Shown in pieces: positions 33,647-43,919 of a DNA stretch of 64,000 nt. Each line of letters begins with the position of its first letter. Position 1 is the stretch's first letter. Made by a program: the position numbers and the translations under genes. Source of the stretch: Corynebacterium argentoratense DSM 44202 (GTDB lineage Bacteria > Actinomycetota > Actinomycetes > Mycobacteriales > Mycobacteriaceae); NCBI RefSeq assembly GCF_000590555.1, contig NC_022198.1, forward strand, positions 1,730,028-1,794,027. Reading direction: 5' to 3'. The notes beneath the pieces are model-generated. The model saw nothing but the letters and a program-made list of their open reading frames with translations. It was not told the origin of the DNA and searched no databases.

Positions 33647-35938
33647 TTACACCACCGAGTTCGCACCAGCAGCGTGACCAAAGAGCTCAGGCAAGGTGTT
33701 CTTCCACGCAGACTCCAGCTCATCCATCGGAATGGACACACTAGCAACGTCGTAGCTGTCGCCACGCAACTCGCCAATCAGTGTCGCAGGCACACCATGC
33801 TGCTCAGCAGCGGCGAAGAAACCACCAACATTGTCCGCATCCATTGCAACAACCACGCGGGACGCCGACTCAGAGAACAATGCAGTGAAAGCATCATCGG
33901 CAACCTCAGCCAGGTCCACAACCACGCCGCAACCAGCGTTGATAGCCAGCTCCACCAGCGTCTGGTTCAAGCCACCCTCCGACACATCGTGAGCAGCCGC
34001 AACCACACCGCGGGAATCCGACAACAAAGCAGCAAGCCGCTGTTCATTACCCAAATCCACCGCCGGGGGCATACCGTTCAGACCAGCATCCGAAACCTGC
34101 TGCCAGATCGAACCACCGAACTCATCGAGCGTCTCCCCCAAGAGCACCAACTGCTGACCCGCAGCAGCCTTCGTGCCGATCGACGACGCGACGTCATCAA
34201 TCACGCCGAGGACACCCACAACTGGGGTCGGCAGAATAGGCTCCGCACCAGTCTGGTTATAGAAGGACACGTTGCCGCCGGACACCGGAATACCTAACTC
34301 GTGGCAGCCATCCGCCAAACCATGCACGGCCTCCTTAAACTGCCACATGACATCCGGGTTTTCCGGCGAACCGAAATTCAAGCAGTTCGTCACCGCAATC
34401 GGCGTGGCACCAGTGCAGGCAACATTGCGGTAGGCCTCCGCCAAGGCAAGGCGCGCGCCCATGTTCGGATCAAGCTTGGTGTAGCGACCGGAGCAGTCCG
34501 CAGACACAGCAACACCCGCACCCGTTTCTTCATCAATGCGCAGCACGCCAGCATCCGCATCCTTGGCCTGGACGGTGTTGCCACGAACGTAACGGTCATA
34601 CTGCTCCGTGATGAACGCGCGCGAGCACAGCGCCGGCGAGGACACCATGTCGATAACAGCCTGGCGGATCCCGGCTGCGTCCTCGGGCTTGTTGACGCCG
34701 CGGAACTGCTGCAGCTCATCCTGCCATTCCGGCCGCGCGTAGGGGCGCTGGTACTCCGGCCCCTCATTGGCAATGGTGTGCGCAGGAGCATCCACCACGA
34801 CCTCGCCCTTGTGGGTGATAACCAAGTGATCGTTGTCGGTCACCTCGCCGATCTCGGCGACAGTGACATCCCAGTGGGCACAGATTTCCTTGAAACGCTC
34901 CACGTTTTCCGGGGTCACAACAGCACACATGCGCTCCTGGGACTCGGAAGACAGGATCTCCGCTGCCGTCATGTTCTCCGCGCGCAGAGGCACAGCATCG
35001 AGGTTGACCATCATGCCGCCGTCGCCCGACGCCGCGAGCTCAGAGGTCGCACACGACAAGCCCGCGCCACCCAAGTCCTGAATACCAACAACCACACCAG
35101 CGCGGTAGAGGTCCAGGCAGCACTCGATCAAGACCTTCTCCGCGAAGGGGTCGCCGACCTGAACCGCAGGAAGCTTGCGCTCGGCACCATCTTCGAAGGT
35201 GTCGGATGCCAGCACGGACACGCCACCGATGCCATCAAGGCCGGTGCGAGAACCGAACAACATCACCTTGTTGCCCAGACCCGAAGCGAACGCCAACTTC
35301 AAGTCTTCAACCTTCAAGGTGCCCACGCACAGCGCGTTGACCAGGGGATTACCAGCGTAGGACTCATCAAACACGGTTTCGCCGCCGATGTTCGGCAAGC
35401 CCAGGCAGTTACCGTAACCACCGATTCCGTCAACCACACCCGGCAGCACACGCTGCGTATCGGGGGCATCGGCGGGCCCGAAACGCAACTGGTCCATCAC
35501 AGCGATAGGACGCGCGCCCATAGCCATAATGTCGCGGACAATACCGCCCACACCCGTCGCAGCACCCTGATGAGGCTCCACATAAGAGGGGTGATTGTGG
35601 GACTCCACACGGAAAGTCACCGCATGGCCGCCGCCGACATCCACCACACCAGCATTTTCACCAATGCCGGCGAGGATCTTCGAACCCATCTCCTCCGTCG
35701 TGGTCTTACCGAAGTAACGCAAGTGAGTCTTCGAGGACTTGTACGAGCAGTGCTCGGACCACATCACCGAATACATCGCCAACTCAGCATCCGTGGGGCG
35801 TCGACCCAGGATTTCCTTGATACGGGCGTACTCGTCGTCTTTCAAACCCAAGGCAGCATAGGGCTGCTCCAGGTCCGGCGAAGCAACCGCATCCGCCACG
35901 GTGTCATTCAAGCCACCACTCACGCTATTGTGGGTCAC
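33647..35938 (-). CDS. purL: Phosphoribosylformylglycinamidine synthase subunit PurL
   Basis: Small-type PurL, 763 aa, the ATP-dependent catalytic subunit of the PurLQS complex that makes FGAM. It has the paired AIRS-like domains: [19 protein letters not shown] near residue 60 and [20 protein letters not shown] with the ATP/Mg segment. [21 protein letters not shown] and the second-domain [10 protein letters not shown] follow. It overlaps purQ by 4 nt. Length agrees with the form that needs separate PurQ and PurS, both of which lie just upstream. Confidence 0.97.
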   Translation of the reverse strand: MTHNSVSGGLNDTVADAVASPDLEQPYAALGLKDDEYARIKEILGRRPTDAELAMYSVMWSEHCSYKSSKTHLRYFGKTTTEEMGSKILAGIGENAGVVDVGGGHAVTFRVESHNHPSYVEPHQGAATGVGGIVRDIMAMGARPIAVMDQLRFGPADAPDTQRVLPGVVDGIGGYGNCLGLPNIGGETVFDESYAGNPLVNALCVGTLKVEDLKLAFASGLGNKVMLFGSRTGLDGIGGVSVLASDTFEDGAERKLPAVQVGDPFAEKVLIECCLDLYRAGVVVGIQDLGGAGLSCATSELAASGDGGMMVNLDAVPLRAENMTAAEILSSESQERMCAVVTPENVERFKEICAHWDVTVAEIGEVTDNDHLVITHKGEVVVDAPAHTIANEGPEYQRPYARPEWQDELQQFRGVNKPEDAAGIRQAVIDMVSSPALCSRAFITEQYDRYVRGNTVQAKDADAGVLRIDEETGAGVAVSADCSGRYTKLDPNMGARLALAEAYRNVACTGATPIAVTNCLNFGSPENPDVMWQFKEAVHGLADGCHELGIPVSGGNVSFYNQTGAEPILPTPVVGVLGVIDDVASSIGTKAAAGQQLVLLGETLDEFGGSIWQQVSDAGLNGMPPAVDLGNEQRLAALLSDSRGVVAAAHDVSEGGLNQTLVELAINAGCGVVVDLAEVADDAFTALFSESASRVVVAMDADNVGGFFAAAEQHGVPATLIGELRGDSYDVASVSIPMDELESAWKNTLPELFGHAAGANSVV

Positions 35939-36606
35939 TTTTCAAGCTCCTTCACGACAGAGACAAACAGCTCCAAGCCATCCAGCGAGGGGCCAGTGAG
36001 CAGCTCACACGCATGCTCGGGGTGCGGCATCAAACCAACAACGCGACCGTTGGCAGAACACACACCAGCGATCGCGTTAACAGAACCATTGAAATTATCC
36101 GTGTAGCGGAACACCACCCGGCCTTCGTCCTCAAGCTGGCGCACAGTCTCCTCAGACGCCTGGAAACGCCCCTCACCATGCTTCGCCGGGATCAAAATCT
36201 TTTGGCCCTTATCCAAAGTGGACGTCCATGCCGTGGAGTTGTTCTCAACCTCCAGGTAGGTATCCACACAGTGGAAATGCAGCCCCTCATTGCGGGTCAG
36301 CGCACCGGGCAGCAAACCAGCCTCCGTCAAAATCTGGAAACCATTGCAAATGCCCAACACCGGCATGCCCTTGTTCGCGGCATCCACCACCGAACGCATC
36401 ACCGGAGCCAACGCAGAAATAGCACCCGAACGCAGGTAATCACCATAAGAAAACCCGCCGGGCACCACTACAGCGTCCACACCCTTGAGATCAGGGTCCG
36501 CATGCCACAAGTCCACAACCTTCGCCCCCGCGATGCGCGACGCACGCGCGGCGTCAACATCATCCAGCGTGCCGGGGAAAGTGATCACACCAATCGTTGC
36601 GCTCAC
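35935..36606 (-). CDS. purQ: Phosphoribosylformylglycinamidine synthase subunit PurQ (glutaminase)
   Basis: Class I glutamine amidotransferase subunit, 223 aa, feeds ammonia to PurL. Catalytic cysteine is in [19 protein letters not shown], and the His-Glu pair is in [11 protein letters not shown]. The N-terminal [19 protein letters not shown] is typical. The GTG start overlaps the purS stop by 4 nt (GTGA), and its own end overlaps purL by 4 nt. Confidence 0.97.
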   Translation of the reverse strand: MSATIGVITFPGTLDDVDAARASRIAGAKVVDLWHADPDLKGVDAVVVPGGFSYGDYLRSGAISALAPVMRSVVDAANKGMPVLGICNGFQILTEAGLLPGALTRNEGLHFHCVDTYLEVENNSTAWTSTLDKGQKILIPAKHGEGRFQASEETVRQLEDEGRVVFRYTDNFNGSVNAIAGVCSANGRVVGLMPHPEHACELLTGPSLDGLELFVSVVKELEK

Positions 36607-36845
36607 TGCTGCCCCTCAACAATGATCTCGTAATCCTCAATCACAGTGTTCGCCAGCAACTTCGACGCAAGCTCCTCGAGCTCAGCGGCGGACAGCTCCC
36701 GCTGCGCATCAATCACAAAGCGCTTGCCCTGACGAACATCACTGACCCCATCAACACCAATGCGGCCCAGCGCACGCTGGACCGCCTGGCCCTGAGGATC
36801 GAGGATTTCTGCCTTCGGCATAACATTGACAACTACACGGGCCAC
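36603..36845 (-). CDS. purS: Phosphoribosylformylglycinamidine synthase subunit PurS
   Basis: 80 aa from the GTG at 36845, with AGGGAG 7 nt upstream. PurS forms the bridge between PurL and PurQ. The family features [20 protein letters not shown], the [16 protein letters not shown] strand and the C-terminal [12 protein letters not shown] are present. The longer frame to 36941 has no similarity upstream of this start. Confidence 0.95.
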   Translation of the reverse strand: MARVVVNVMPKAEILDPQGQAVQRALGRIGVDGVSDVRQGKRFVIDAQRELSAAELEELASKLLANTVIEDYEIIVEGQQ

Positions 36846-36918
36846 GGATGACTCCCTTGAATTTGGGCAGCTAGATACGCCCGCAAGCATACCCTTGTCC
36901 GTGCAGCAATTCCCCCCG

Positions 36919-37176
36919 CTAAAGGGGTAAGTTGTCCTCAATCAAATCCAACAACTCATCCGCGTCGAGATCCACCCCGGCCCCAAACTGGGCAAGCAGC
37001 TCACCGTCCTTGCCGAACACCTCCGCAGACCCGTCGGCCAACGCGGCGTCATCAAGAGCAAAAAATCCACGCATCGAATAGTCATCCACCAGGGCGGACA
37101 CGTCCCTACCCGGCGCGGTCACCAACACAACATGGCCAGCGTAAGGGGCCAAATCCACAGTGCTACGACGCTGCAT
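36919..37176 (-). CDS. Short thioredoxin-fold remnant resembling a shrunken peroxidase
   Basis: 85 aa from the ATG at 37176, one base after the ptrB stop. The N-terminus TVDLAPYAGHVVLVTAPG resembles the start of glutathione/mycothiol peroxidases, and the C-terminus FGKDGELLAQFGAGVDLDADELLDLIE resembles their last strand and helix. The central part with the peroxidatic cysteine and the Gln/Trp residues is absent, and the protein has no cysteine. I recall a mycothiol peroxidase gene in this part of the C. glutamicum chromosome, so an internally deleted descendant is the best guess; a genuine unrelated small protein cannot be excluded. Confidence 0.5.
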   Translation of the reverse strand: MQRRSTVDLAPYAGHVVLVTAPGRDVSALVDDYSMRGFFALDDAALADGSAEVFGKDGELLAQFGAGVDLDADELLDLIEDNLPL

Positions 37177-37177
37177 G

Positions 37178-39337
37178 CTACACCTCCAATCCAGTGGCCT
37201 GGTTGATAATCCACGCCCGCTCGAAACAATCCTGACGCCACGATTCGTAACGCCCCGACACCCCACCGTGGCCTGCTGCCATCTCCGTCTTCAACAAAAA
37301 TTCGCCCGCCGTGGCGAGGTCACGAAGCTTCGCGATCCATTTGGCCGGCTCCACGTACAACACGCGCGTGTCGTTCAGGGATGTGGTCGCCAAAATATTG
37401 GGGTACGGCTTGGCCTCAATGTTTTCATAGGGCGCGTAGGTGGCCATGTAGTCGTAGACCTCCTTGCTGTGCAGCGGGTCGCCCCATTCCTCCCACTCCG
37501 CAACCGTCAGCGGCAGCTCGGGCATGAGCATCGAGGTCAAAGGATCGACGAAGGGCACATTCGCAGAGATCGCCTTGAATCGATCGCCGCCCATGTTCGC
37601 CACGGCACCCATCAGCAGTCCACCTGCAGAACCACCATCTGCCACCAATTGTTCACGGGTGGTGACGCCGCGTTCCAACAACGCATCAGCGACGTCAATG
37701 AAGTCCGTAAAGGTGTTGCGCTTTTTCATGATCTTGCCGTCGTCGTACCACAGGCGCCCCATCTCGCCGCCGCCACGCACGTGGGCATAAGCGATGATCA
37801 TCCCGCGGTCCAACATCGACAAACGTGCACAGGAAAAACTGGGATCCACGCAAGCCTCGTAGGAACCGTATCCGTACAGCATCGTTGGCTGGGCAACCGA
37901 GACATCCAGGTCTGCACGCCGCACCAAGGACACCGGAATCTGGGCACCGTCGCGAGCACTCACCCACACGCGTTCGGCCAGGTAGTCAGCCGGATTGTAT
38001 CCGCCCAGCACTTCCTGTTGCTTGAGCACGGTGCGCTGTCCGGTCGCGACGTCAAAATTCATCACGCATGCGGGCGTAGTGAAGGAGCCGTACACCATGC
38101 GCAGCACGGGGCTGTCCCACTCGGGGTTTTGGGCGAAGCCAGCCGAATAGAGTTCCTCATCGAACTCGATCGGGGTAAAGCTGCCGATGTCTTCCACCCG
38201 CTCGGGCAGCTTCAAGAGGGCGACTTTGCCAACGCCGGATTCGCGGTAGCCCAAGATAGCTTGCTTTTTGAATGTGTCTACCCCCTGCAGGCGCACATCG
38301 GGGCGGTGTTCAACCAGCACTGTGAGCTGCTCGAGGTCGACCTGTGCAAAGGAGCCATCGGCATCAAAGATGGGTGCCAGCCCAAGTTCACTGTTGGGGC
38401 CATGCGCATTGTGGGTGACCATCCACCACCAAGTGTCGCCGATGTACACTTCGCTGACGTCGTATTCGACGCCCTCTTCGCGCGGCTTGACCACGCTAAA
38501 CGTTCCGGTTGGGTCTGCGAAATCCAGCACGCGGGTTTCACTGGTCAGCTTGGACCCGGCGACGATGAACATGAACTTTTCACTTCGCGAGGCCCCGACA
38601 CCTATCCAGAAACGCTCGTCGGGCTCCTCGTACACCAGCTGGTCTTCGCTCGCCGGCGTTCCGAGAACGTGGCGCCACACTTGGTAGGGGCGCCACGATT
38701 CATCACAGCGGGTGTAGAACAGATAGTTGTCACCCAACCAGTCGAAATTACCCGTCATGCCGTCAATCGCATCAGGCAACAGCTCCCCGGTGTTCAGGTC
38801 TTTAATCCGCAAGTCGTAGCGTTCGTCGCCGCTGGTGTCGGTGGCATAAGCCATGTAGCGTCCGCCCTTGGCCACGGATGCCCCGCCGAGGGAGAAGAAC
38901 TCGTGCTCTTTGGCTAATTCTTCGCGGTCCAGCAGCACCTCTTCGCCATCGATGGGTGCATCTGCGCTCACCTCCGGGGGATTCCACTGGTCCTGCCATC
39001 GGGGGTCAAGGTCTGCGCGCACGCGGCAGGAACGGCCATAGGACTGGCCTTCGTCAATCCGGTCGTAGTACCAGAATTCTTCGACCCGAACCGGCACAGA
39101 CATGTCTGTTTCCTGCACCCGAGATTTCAATTCTGTAAACAGGTTGTCTTGCAGGGTTGCAAGATGCGCTGTTTTGAATTCCGTGTAGGCGTTTTCCGCC
39201 TCTAAGTATGCCTGCGTATCAACGCTGTCTTTGTCACGCATCCACTCGTAATTGTCGACAAACTCGTAGTCGTGGGCGCGCCGAACGTGGGCTACTTTTT
39301 TAGCAACTGGGGCAGCTTTAGAGGCATTGTGATTCAC
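37178..39337 (-). CDS. ptrB: Prolyl oligopeptidase family protease (oligopeptidase B)
   Basis: Serine peptidase of the S9A family, 719 aa from the GTG at 39337, the start that best fits the family N-terminus. An N-terminal beta-propeller covers roughly residues 60-420, and the alpha/beta hydrolase domain the rest. The nucleophile is in ADGGSAGGLLMGA, the acid in TSLNDTRVLYVEP and the histidine in MAAGHGGVSGRYE. Oligopeptidase B cuts short peptides after basic residues. It lies 16 nt downstream of purC in a run of minus-strand genes. Confidence 0.93.
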   Translation of the reverse strand: MNHNASKAAPVAKKVAHVRRAHDYEFVDNYEWMRDKDSVDTQAYLEAENAYTEFKTAHLATLQDNLFTELKSRVQETDMSVPVRVEEFWYYDRIDEGQSYGRSCRVRADLDPRWQDQWNPPEVSADAPIDGEEVLLDREELAKEHEFFSLGGASVAKGGRYMAYATDTSGDERYDLRIKDLNTGELLPDAIDGMTGNFDWLGDNYLFYTRCDESWRPYQVWRHVLGTPASEDQLVYEEPDERFWIGVGASRSEKFMFIVAGSKLTSETRVLDFADPTGTFSVVKPREEGVEYDVSEVYIGDTWWWMVTHNAHGPNSELGLAPIFDADGSFAQVDLEQLTVLVEHRPDVRLQGVDTFKKQAILGYRESGVGKVALLKLPERVEDIGSFTPIEFDEELYSAGFAQNPEWDSPVLRMVYGSFTTPACVMNFDVATGQRTVLKQQEVLGGYNPADYLAERVWVSARDGAQIPVSLVRRADLDVSVAQPTMLYGYGSYEACVDPSFSCARLSMLDRGMIIAYAHVRGGGEMGRLWYDDGKIMKKRNTFTDFIDVADALLERGVTTREQLVADGGSAGGLLMGAVANMGGDRFKAISANVPFVDPLTSMLMPELPLTVAEWEEWGDPLHSKEVYDYMATYAPYENIEAKPYPNILATTSLNDTRVLYVEPAKWIAKLRDLATAGEFLLKTEMAAGHGGVSGRYESWRQDCFERAWIINQATGLEV

Positions 39338-39353
39338 GCTGCCCCATCCTAAT

Positions 39354-40253
39354 CTAGGGTGCGATCCACTCACCGAAGCTCTTGCCGGAAATCAGCTCGT
39401 AGGCTTCGATGTAGCGGGCACGGGTGGCCGCCACGACGTCCTCAGGCAGTGCTGGCGGCTCGGATTGCTTGTCCCACCCGGATTCTTCGCTGGTGAGCCA
39501 GTCGCGCACATATTGCTTATCAAAGCTGGGCTGCACCTTGCCAGGCGCGTAGCCTTCGGCTGGCCAGTAGCGGGAAGAATCAGGGGTGAGCACTTCGTCA
39601 CCCAACACGAGCCTGTCGCCATCGAGGCCGAACTCGAATTTTGTATCCGCAAGAATGACGCCGCGTTCAGCTGCGACGTCGGCGGCGGTGCTGTAGATCT
39701 CGAGCGTTGCGTCGCGGAGCTGTTCTGCCCGCTCACGCCCGAGGTCTTGAACCACGCGATCGAAGGTGACATTTTCGTCATGGTCGCCGACCTCTGCCTT
39801 GGTGGCGGGGGTGAAGATCGGCTGGGGTAGCTTGGAAGCCTCCACGAGACCGTCCGGCAATACCACGCCGCATACTGCGCCGGTGGCTGAGTATTCTTTC
39901 ATCCCGGAGCCGGTGAGGTAGCCGCGGGCAACGCATTCAAACGGAAGCATCTCAAGGGACTTGCACACCATGGCCCGGCCCAGAACTTCTTGCGGGATGC
40001 GGGGGTCGTCGGGGCCGCCGGCAACGTGGGTGGCGTAGCCGGTGCGTGCGGCGATCTCCTCGAAGAAGAAAAAGCTCATCGCCGTCAGAATCCGCCCCTT
40101 GTCTGGGATCGGGGTGGACAGGATGTAGTCGTAGGCGGAGATCCGGTCGCTGACGACCAGCAACACGTGATCGTCGTCGATCCGGTAAATATCGCGGACC
40201 TTGCCCGCGCTGACATGAGTGTAATCGGACAACTGCGGGCGAAGATTGCTCAT
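39354..40253 (-). CDS. purC: Phosphoribosylaminoimidazole-succinocarboxamide synthase PurC
   Basis: SAICAR synthetase, 299 aa from the ATG at 40253, joins aspartate to CAIR with ATP. Family blocks are [49 protein letters not shown] and [24 protein letters not shown] hexamer ends 7 nt before the ATG and overlaps the stop of the upstream membrane gene, so purC may have its own leaderless promoter inside the operon. Confidence 0.96.
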   Translation of the reverse strand: MSNLRPQLSDYTHVSAGKVRDIYRIDDDHVLLVVSDRISAYDYILSTPIPDKGRILTAMSFFFFEEIAARTGYATHVAGGPDDPRIPQEVLGRAMVCKSLEMLPFECVARGYLTGSGMKEYSATGAVCGVVLPDGLVEASKLPQPIFTPATKAEVGDHDENVTFDRVVQDLGRERAEQLRDATLEIYSTAADVAAERGVILADTKFEFGLDGDRLVLGDEVLTPDSSRYWPAEGYAPGKVQPSFDKQYVRDWLTSEESGWDKQSEPPALPEDVVAATRARYIEAYELISGKSFGEWIAP

Positions 40254-40263
40254 GAAAAGCAGT

Positions 40264-42612
40264 TTAACCCTGCGCCCACACTCGTGCCACGTGAACCGCC
40301 TGGCCCGCCCCAATTCGGGGAACGTAGGCCTTGCTGACAGCCACACCAATTGACGCCAGGGATAGTTCGTCCTGGTAGCACAGTGACCATGCAACGTGCT
40401 CCGGGTGGAACTTCTTTTTGAAAAAGGCCAAAGACCTAAACCCGTAGAGGGGTTCGAGGTACTGGCCGACCCGGTCGAGTACGTTCAGCAGAACGTCCTC
40501 TTTATCGTCCTGGCTGTCCGGACCGCCATGGGCCAGCGGCGCACCCGATAGCGACACCCATGGCACTCCTGCCTCGTTGGCTGCCACGATAGCCTCGGCG
40601 ATGAGGAACTCCACCACTGGCCGGAAACCTGAGGGGTCGCGGCGCATGAAGTCCAGCACCCAGCCGTCAATCTCGCCGTCACGGTAGGCGGGCAGCCAGC
40701 TGGTGACACCGTGGACGCACTCGTGTTGATCCAGCGCAACGAGCAGACGCACCTGCGGGTCTTGGAGCTCGTCGATACCGCCCAAGGTGAAGCCCATTTC
40801 CGGCAGCGCCTTGTCCGACACCCACTCTTCACTCAACGCTACGATGCGTTCGCGCAAGGCGGGCCCGGCGCTGTCCCACGTGAGCCATTCCGCGCGGATG
40901 CCTTCTTTTTCGGCTCGGTTTCTGGCGGTGCGAACATCTTGGAATTTCTTGCCCGTGAACTTCACTTCGTGGCAATCAACCACTGATTCCTGGGCCACCT
41001 GCACGCTATGCCATCCCTGTTGTTCCAGTGCATCGCGGAACTCTGGTCGCACGGAATACCACGCCACAGTCCACCCGTTGTTTTGGGCGAATGCCTCAAA
41101 CTGGCGGGCTAGCTCGTCCCTATCGCCTTGCGCACCACACACGGGTTCACCCAAGGTCACGGCCACGTTGGCCGATAGCCGGTAGGCAACATAACCATCT
41201 GCATCGTCAGCACACCAATAGTCGTTGCCGTCCCACAGCGTCATCCACGACAAATGGTCACCGCCGCCCGACTGCAAAATGGTGCGCATGCGTTCGCGTA
41301 GAGCCTGGTCGGTTGGGTTCGGGTGGGCCACAAGCGCCATGTACAAAACAATTGATGACGCCGCCCAAAACAGCACGCAAGGCAAGACCAATGCATCCGC
41401 GTTATCGGTGACCGCTGGTGGCAGCACAACATCAACCACGTCGATGAAGCTCGCCCCAGCGGGGCCGAAAAATAGCTGCATGAGTAGCCACAGACCTACC
41501 GACAGGACTAGAACAACGAACTCCCGCCACAGCATGGTGATAAGCACCGGTCGGTGCATCGGGATCCTAAACAGGTTCCTGCGCACGATCAGCACGATGC
41601 TGCCCACGAGCCACGGCAGCAGCACACCGATGCCGCTGACTATCAGCGCAGGCGACCAACCATATTCACCGCCGACTGCCACGAAACCGACCAGTAGCAG
41701 CACGGTAGTTACCAACTGCACGCCCAAGGCCAACCACCACGCAACGCGACGCCCACGGCTCAGCGCGGACAGCACCACAAACACCACAGCGAAAGGCGCC
41801 AGGTTCGCAAAAACAGCAACGTTATCCCACGTGATTGCGATGATCGCTGCCTTGGCCAGGGGCCCCGCGGCGTCATGGTTAAGGCCGACCAACAGCGGGC
41901 CCACAGCAATCGCCAGAAGAAGCATCGCCACCAAAATGCGGGACTCACGCAATGTAATCCGGGGGAAGGAAAAGGCTTTCACCCCGCCGTGCGCAAGCCA
42001 CTGACCTGCAGCAACACCGACAATAACTGCAACCAAGCGGGAGAAATCAGCCAGCACACCGGTGTACATAAACAGCGTCAGGGTGATACCCACCAGCACC
42101 GCGCGCATACGCCGACGCCACAGCGCCGGCAACCATGCGCTCGCAACCGCGGCCGTGCCGAACAGCCACACAGACGGCGTCAACAATACTTCGCGATCGA
42201 GCTCCTCGCCCCACACGGGCGAAGCCTGGGCGACCAGGTAAGCGAGCTCCAAGCCGACCACGCCGGCCCACAGCTGCGTCAGCACAGCCACGCCAATGAA
42301 CTTCCACGTGCCAAGGGTGCGCTCGGCCATGACTCCGAACAGCAGGATAGATACCGTGTTGAGCACTGTGGTCACACCATTGGATGCGGCAGCACCACTC
42401 AGGACAATCCTCAAGGGATTCCACTGCCCCAGAGGGACACCTATCGAAGTATTCAACCCGAGCACATAAAGCACCCAGATGGCTACCAGAGCCACCAAAC
42501 ACACCGGCTCCGTCGCCCAACTACTGCGCAACGCTGTGCCTGCACTTCGCGCAGTACGAGCCAAACCGGCTGAGCGCCCCGTTTTTTGTATAGCGTTCAT
42601 CGACACGCGCAC
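40264..42612 (-). CDS. Membrane protein with C-terminal DUF2156 (aminoacyl-phosphatidylglycerol synthase-like)
   Basis: 782 aa. The N-terminal half has many hydrophobic segments, the first group resembling rhomboid-like membrane domains ([31 protein letters not shown] in outline). From about residue 440 a soluble domain of the DUF2156/MprF C-terminal type begins ([53 protein letters not shown]). Relatives add amino acids to phosphatidylglycerol and change surface charge, so that is the likely role. The start is uncertain between GTG 42612 and ATG 42600. It is inserted within a purine gene run. Confidence 0.8.
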   Translation of the reverse strand: MRVSMNAIQKTGRSAGLARTARSAGTALRSSWATEPVCLVALVAIWVLYVLGLNTSIGVPLGQWNPLRIVLSGAAASNGVTTVLNTVSILLFGVMAERTLGTWKFIGVAVLTQLWAGVVGLELAYLVAQASPVWGEELDREVLLTPSVWLFGTAAVASAWLPALWRRRMRAVLVGITLTLFMYTGVLADFSRLVAVIVGVAAGQWLAHGGVKAFSFPRITLRESRILVAMLLLAIAVGPLLVGLNHDAAGPLAKAAIIAITWDNVAVFANLAPFAVVFVVLSALSRGRRVAWWLALGVQLVTTVLLLVGFVAVGGEYGWSPALIVSGIGVLLPWLVGSIVLIVRRNLFRIPMHRPVLITMLWREFVVLVLSVGLWLLMQLFFGPAGASFIDVVDVVLPPAVTDNADALVLPCVLFWAASSIVLYMALVAHPNPTDQALRERMRTILQSGGGDHLSWMTLWDGNDYWCADDADGYVAYRLSANVAVTLGEPVCGAQGDRDELARQFEAFAQNNGWTVAWYSVRPEFRDALEQQGWHSVQVAQESVVDCHEVKFTGKKFQDVRTARNRAEKEGIRAEWLTWDSAGPALRERIVALSEEWVSDKALPEMGFTLGGIDELQDPQVRLLVALDQHECVHGVTSWLPAYRDGEIDGWVLDFMRRDPSGFRPVVEFLIAEAIVAANEAGVPWVSLSGAPLAHGGPDSQDDKEDVLLNVLDRVGQYLEPLYGFRSLAFFKKKFHPEHVAWSLCYQDELSLASIGVAVSKAYVPRIGAGQAVHVARVWAQG

Positions 42613-42614
42613 TT

Positions 42615-43907
42615 CTACTGGAGGTTTTCTCTTTGGGCGAGGAAGTTCATGACTTCTCGGAAGGCCTCACGCCACGTCTGATAACTGTGCCCGCCACCAA
42701 CTGTCGCGAACGTAGTGTGCATGCCCGCCGCCTGGGCTAACTCGTTGAGATGTTTGAGCGCCTCAACCGAATCCTTATCCTCGCTACCGGCAATAAAGCG
42801 ACCATCAATGTGGGCGTACGGGCTTGGCTGCCCCTGTGCCACCAACTGGGCAGCATGTTGAAGAAGGTGCTCGGGATTCACAGCCTGGAAAGCGGCTTCA
42901 TCCCCACCGAAAAACTGCTCCACGGTCTTGGTGTGGTCGCCGATGGTCGGCTCCGCCTGACCAGAGAAATCCAAGAAGGTGCCGTAGGCCTCGGGTGCAT
43001 TAGTGATCACCTGCAGCGCGCACGTTCCGCCGTAGCTCAATCCGCCGATCGTCCACCGACTTTGGTCTGGATTCACGCGGAACTTCGACTTGATCTGCGC
43101 GGGAACATCCACCGCCAAGTAAGTCTGAACTTTCGCCTCCGGACCATCCACACAAATGGGGTTCGCCGACAAGCTGCCTGTGGCATCGACACTGATCACG
43201 ATGGGGGCAACACCTTTGTGCTCCGTCTGGTAGTCATCGAGCGTCTGCTCTGCACCACCGGCCCTAAACCACTGCATCGGGGTACCTGGATTACCGGCCA
43301 TCAGCACCACAACAGGCAGGTCCTTATCGGGCTCTGCGAAGTACGCCGGCGGGAAATACGCCACCGCATCCCGGTGATGGAAGCCCGACACCGGCGCTTC
43401 AATATCCACCGTCACCAAGGCGCCGACCTCGCGACCGTGCAGCGTGGGCACGTCTTTCTGCTGCTTAAACTGCGCATAGTCCATCGCAACAGTTTTAGGT
43501 TCCGGTACTAGCGAACGCACTGTCGGAAACTGCTTGTACACAGTGTTGGACAAACCCCACGCAAACGCCACCGCAATCACAGCGATAATCACGCCGGTTT
43601 TGCGCCGCCTCGTCTGAACAATAGCGCTGAACAGCACAAATGCCGCCAGACCGCCGGAAACATAGATGAACCACGGGACCTCCTCGGGGAAGGGATGCCA
43701 CCAGACGTCCATCACCAGCCACACCACAAAGGTGAACGCCACCGACACTGCCAAAGCGGCGAGTGTACGGTGACGAATCTTGGCGTGCTTGCGGTGATAG
43801 AGGGCGCGCGCCGTAAACATGACGCACAAGGTCAACACAGCGATGATGACGACCCGCGCCGTGGTATCCGTAATCGAGGTTTCCCCGATCTGCAGCAGCT
43901 CGTTCAT
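42615..43907 (-). CDS. Membrane-anchored esterase (mycolyltransferase-like alpha/beta hydrolase)
   Basis: 430 aa. There are about four hydrophobic helices in residues 18-130, then an extracytoplasmic alpha/beta hydrolase of the esterase D/antigen 85 type. The nucleophile is in IGGLSYGGTCALQ, preceded by DQSRWT, and the C-terminal histidine is in VGGGHSYQTW. Corynebacteria carry several such proteins, some of which transfer mycolates. The alpha/beta domain has conserved PVVVLMAGNPGTPMQW near residue 210. It lies 3 nt before the DUF2156 gene and 13 nt after purB, so it is in one transcript. Confidence 0.82.
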   Translation of the reverse strand: MNELLQIGETSITDTTARVVIIAVLTLCVMFTARALYHRKHAKIRHRTLAALAVSVAFTFVVWLVMDVWWHPFPEEVPWFIYVSGGLAAFVLFSAIVQTRRRKTGVIIAVIAVAFAWGLSNTVYKQFPTVRSLVPEPKTVAMDYAQFKQQKDVPTLHGREVGALVTVDIEAPVSGFHHRDAVAYFPPAYFAEPDKDLPVVVLMAGNPGTPMQWFRAGGAEQTLDDYQTEHKGVAPIVISVDATGSLSANPICVDGPEAKVQTYLAVDVPAQIKSKFRVNPDQSRWTIGGLSYGGTCALQVITNAPEAYGTFLDFSGQAEPTIGDHTKTVEQFFGGDEAAFQAVNPEHLLQHAAQLVAQGQPSPYAHIDGRFIAGSEDKDSVEALKHLNELAQAAGMHTTFATVGGGHSYQTWREAFREVMNFLAQRENLQ

Positions 43908-43919
43908 CCCGATCGGCCC

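Noticed and set aside
34301..36106. A 601-codon plus-strand frame across purL
   Set aside because: Exact shadow of purL with low-complexity composition and no ribosome binding site. PurL motifs on the minus strand are unambiguous.
37160..38917. A 585-codon plus-strand frame across ptrB
   Set aside because: Antisense to the oligopeptidase gene, no family motifs.
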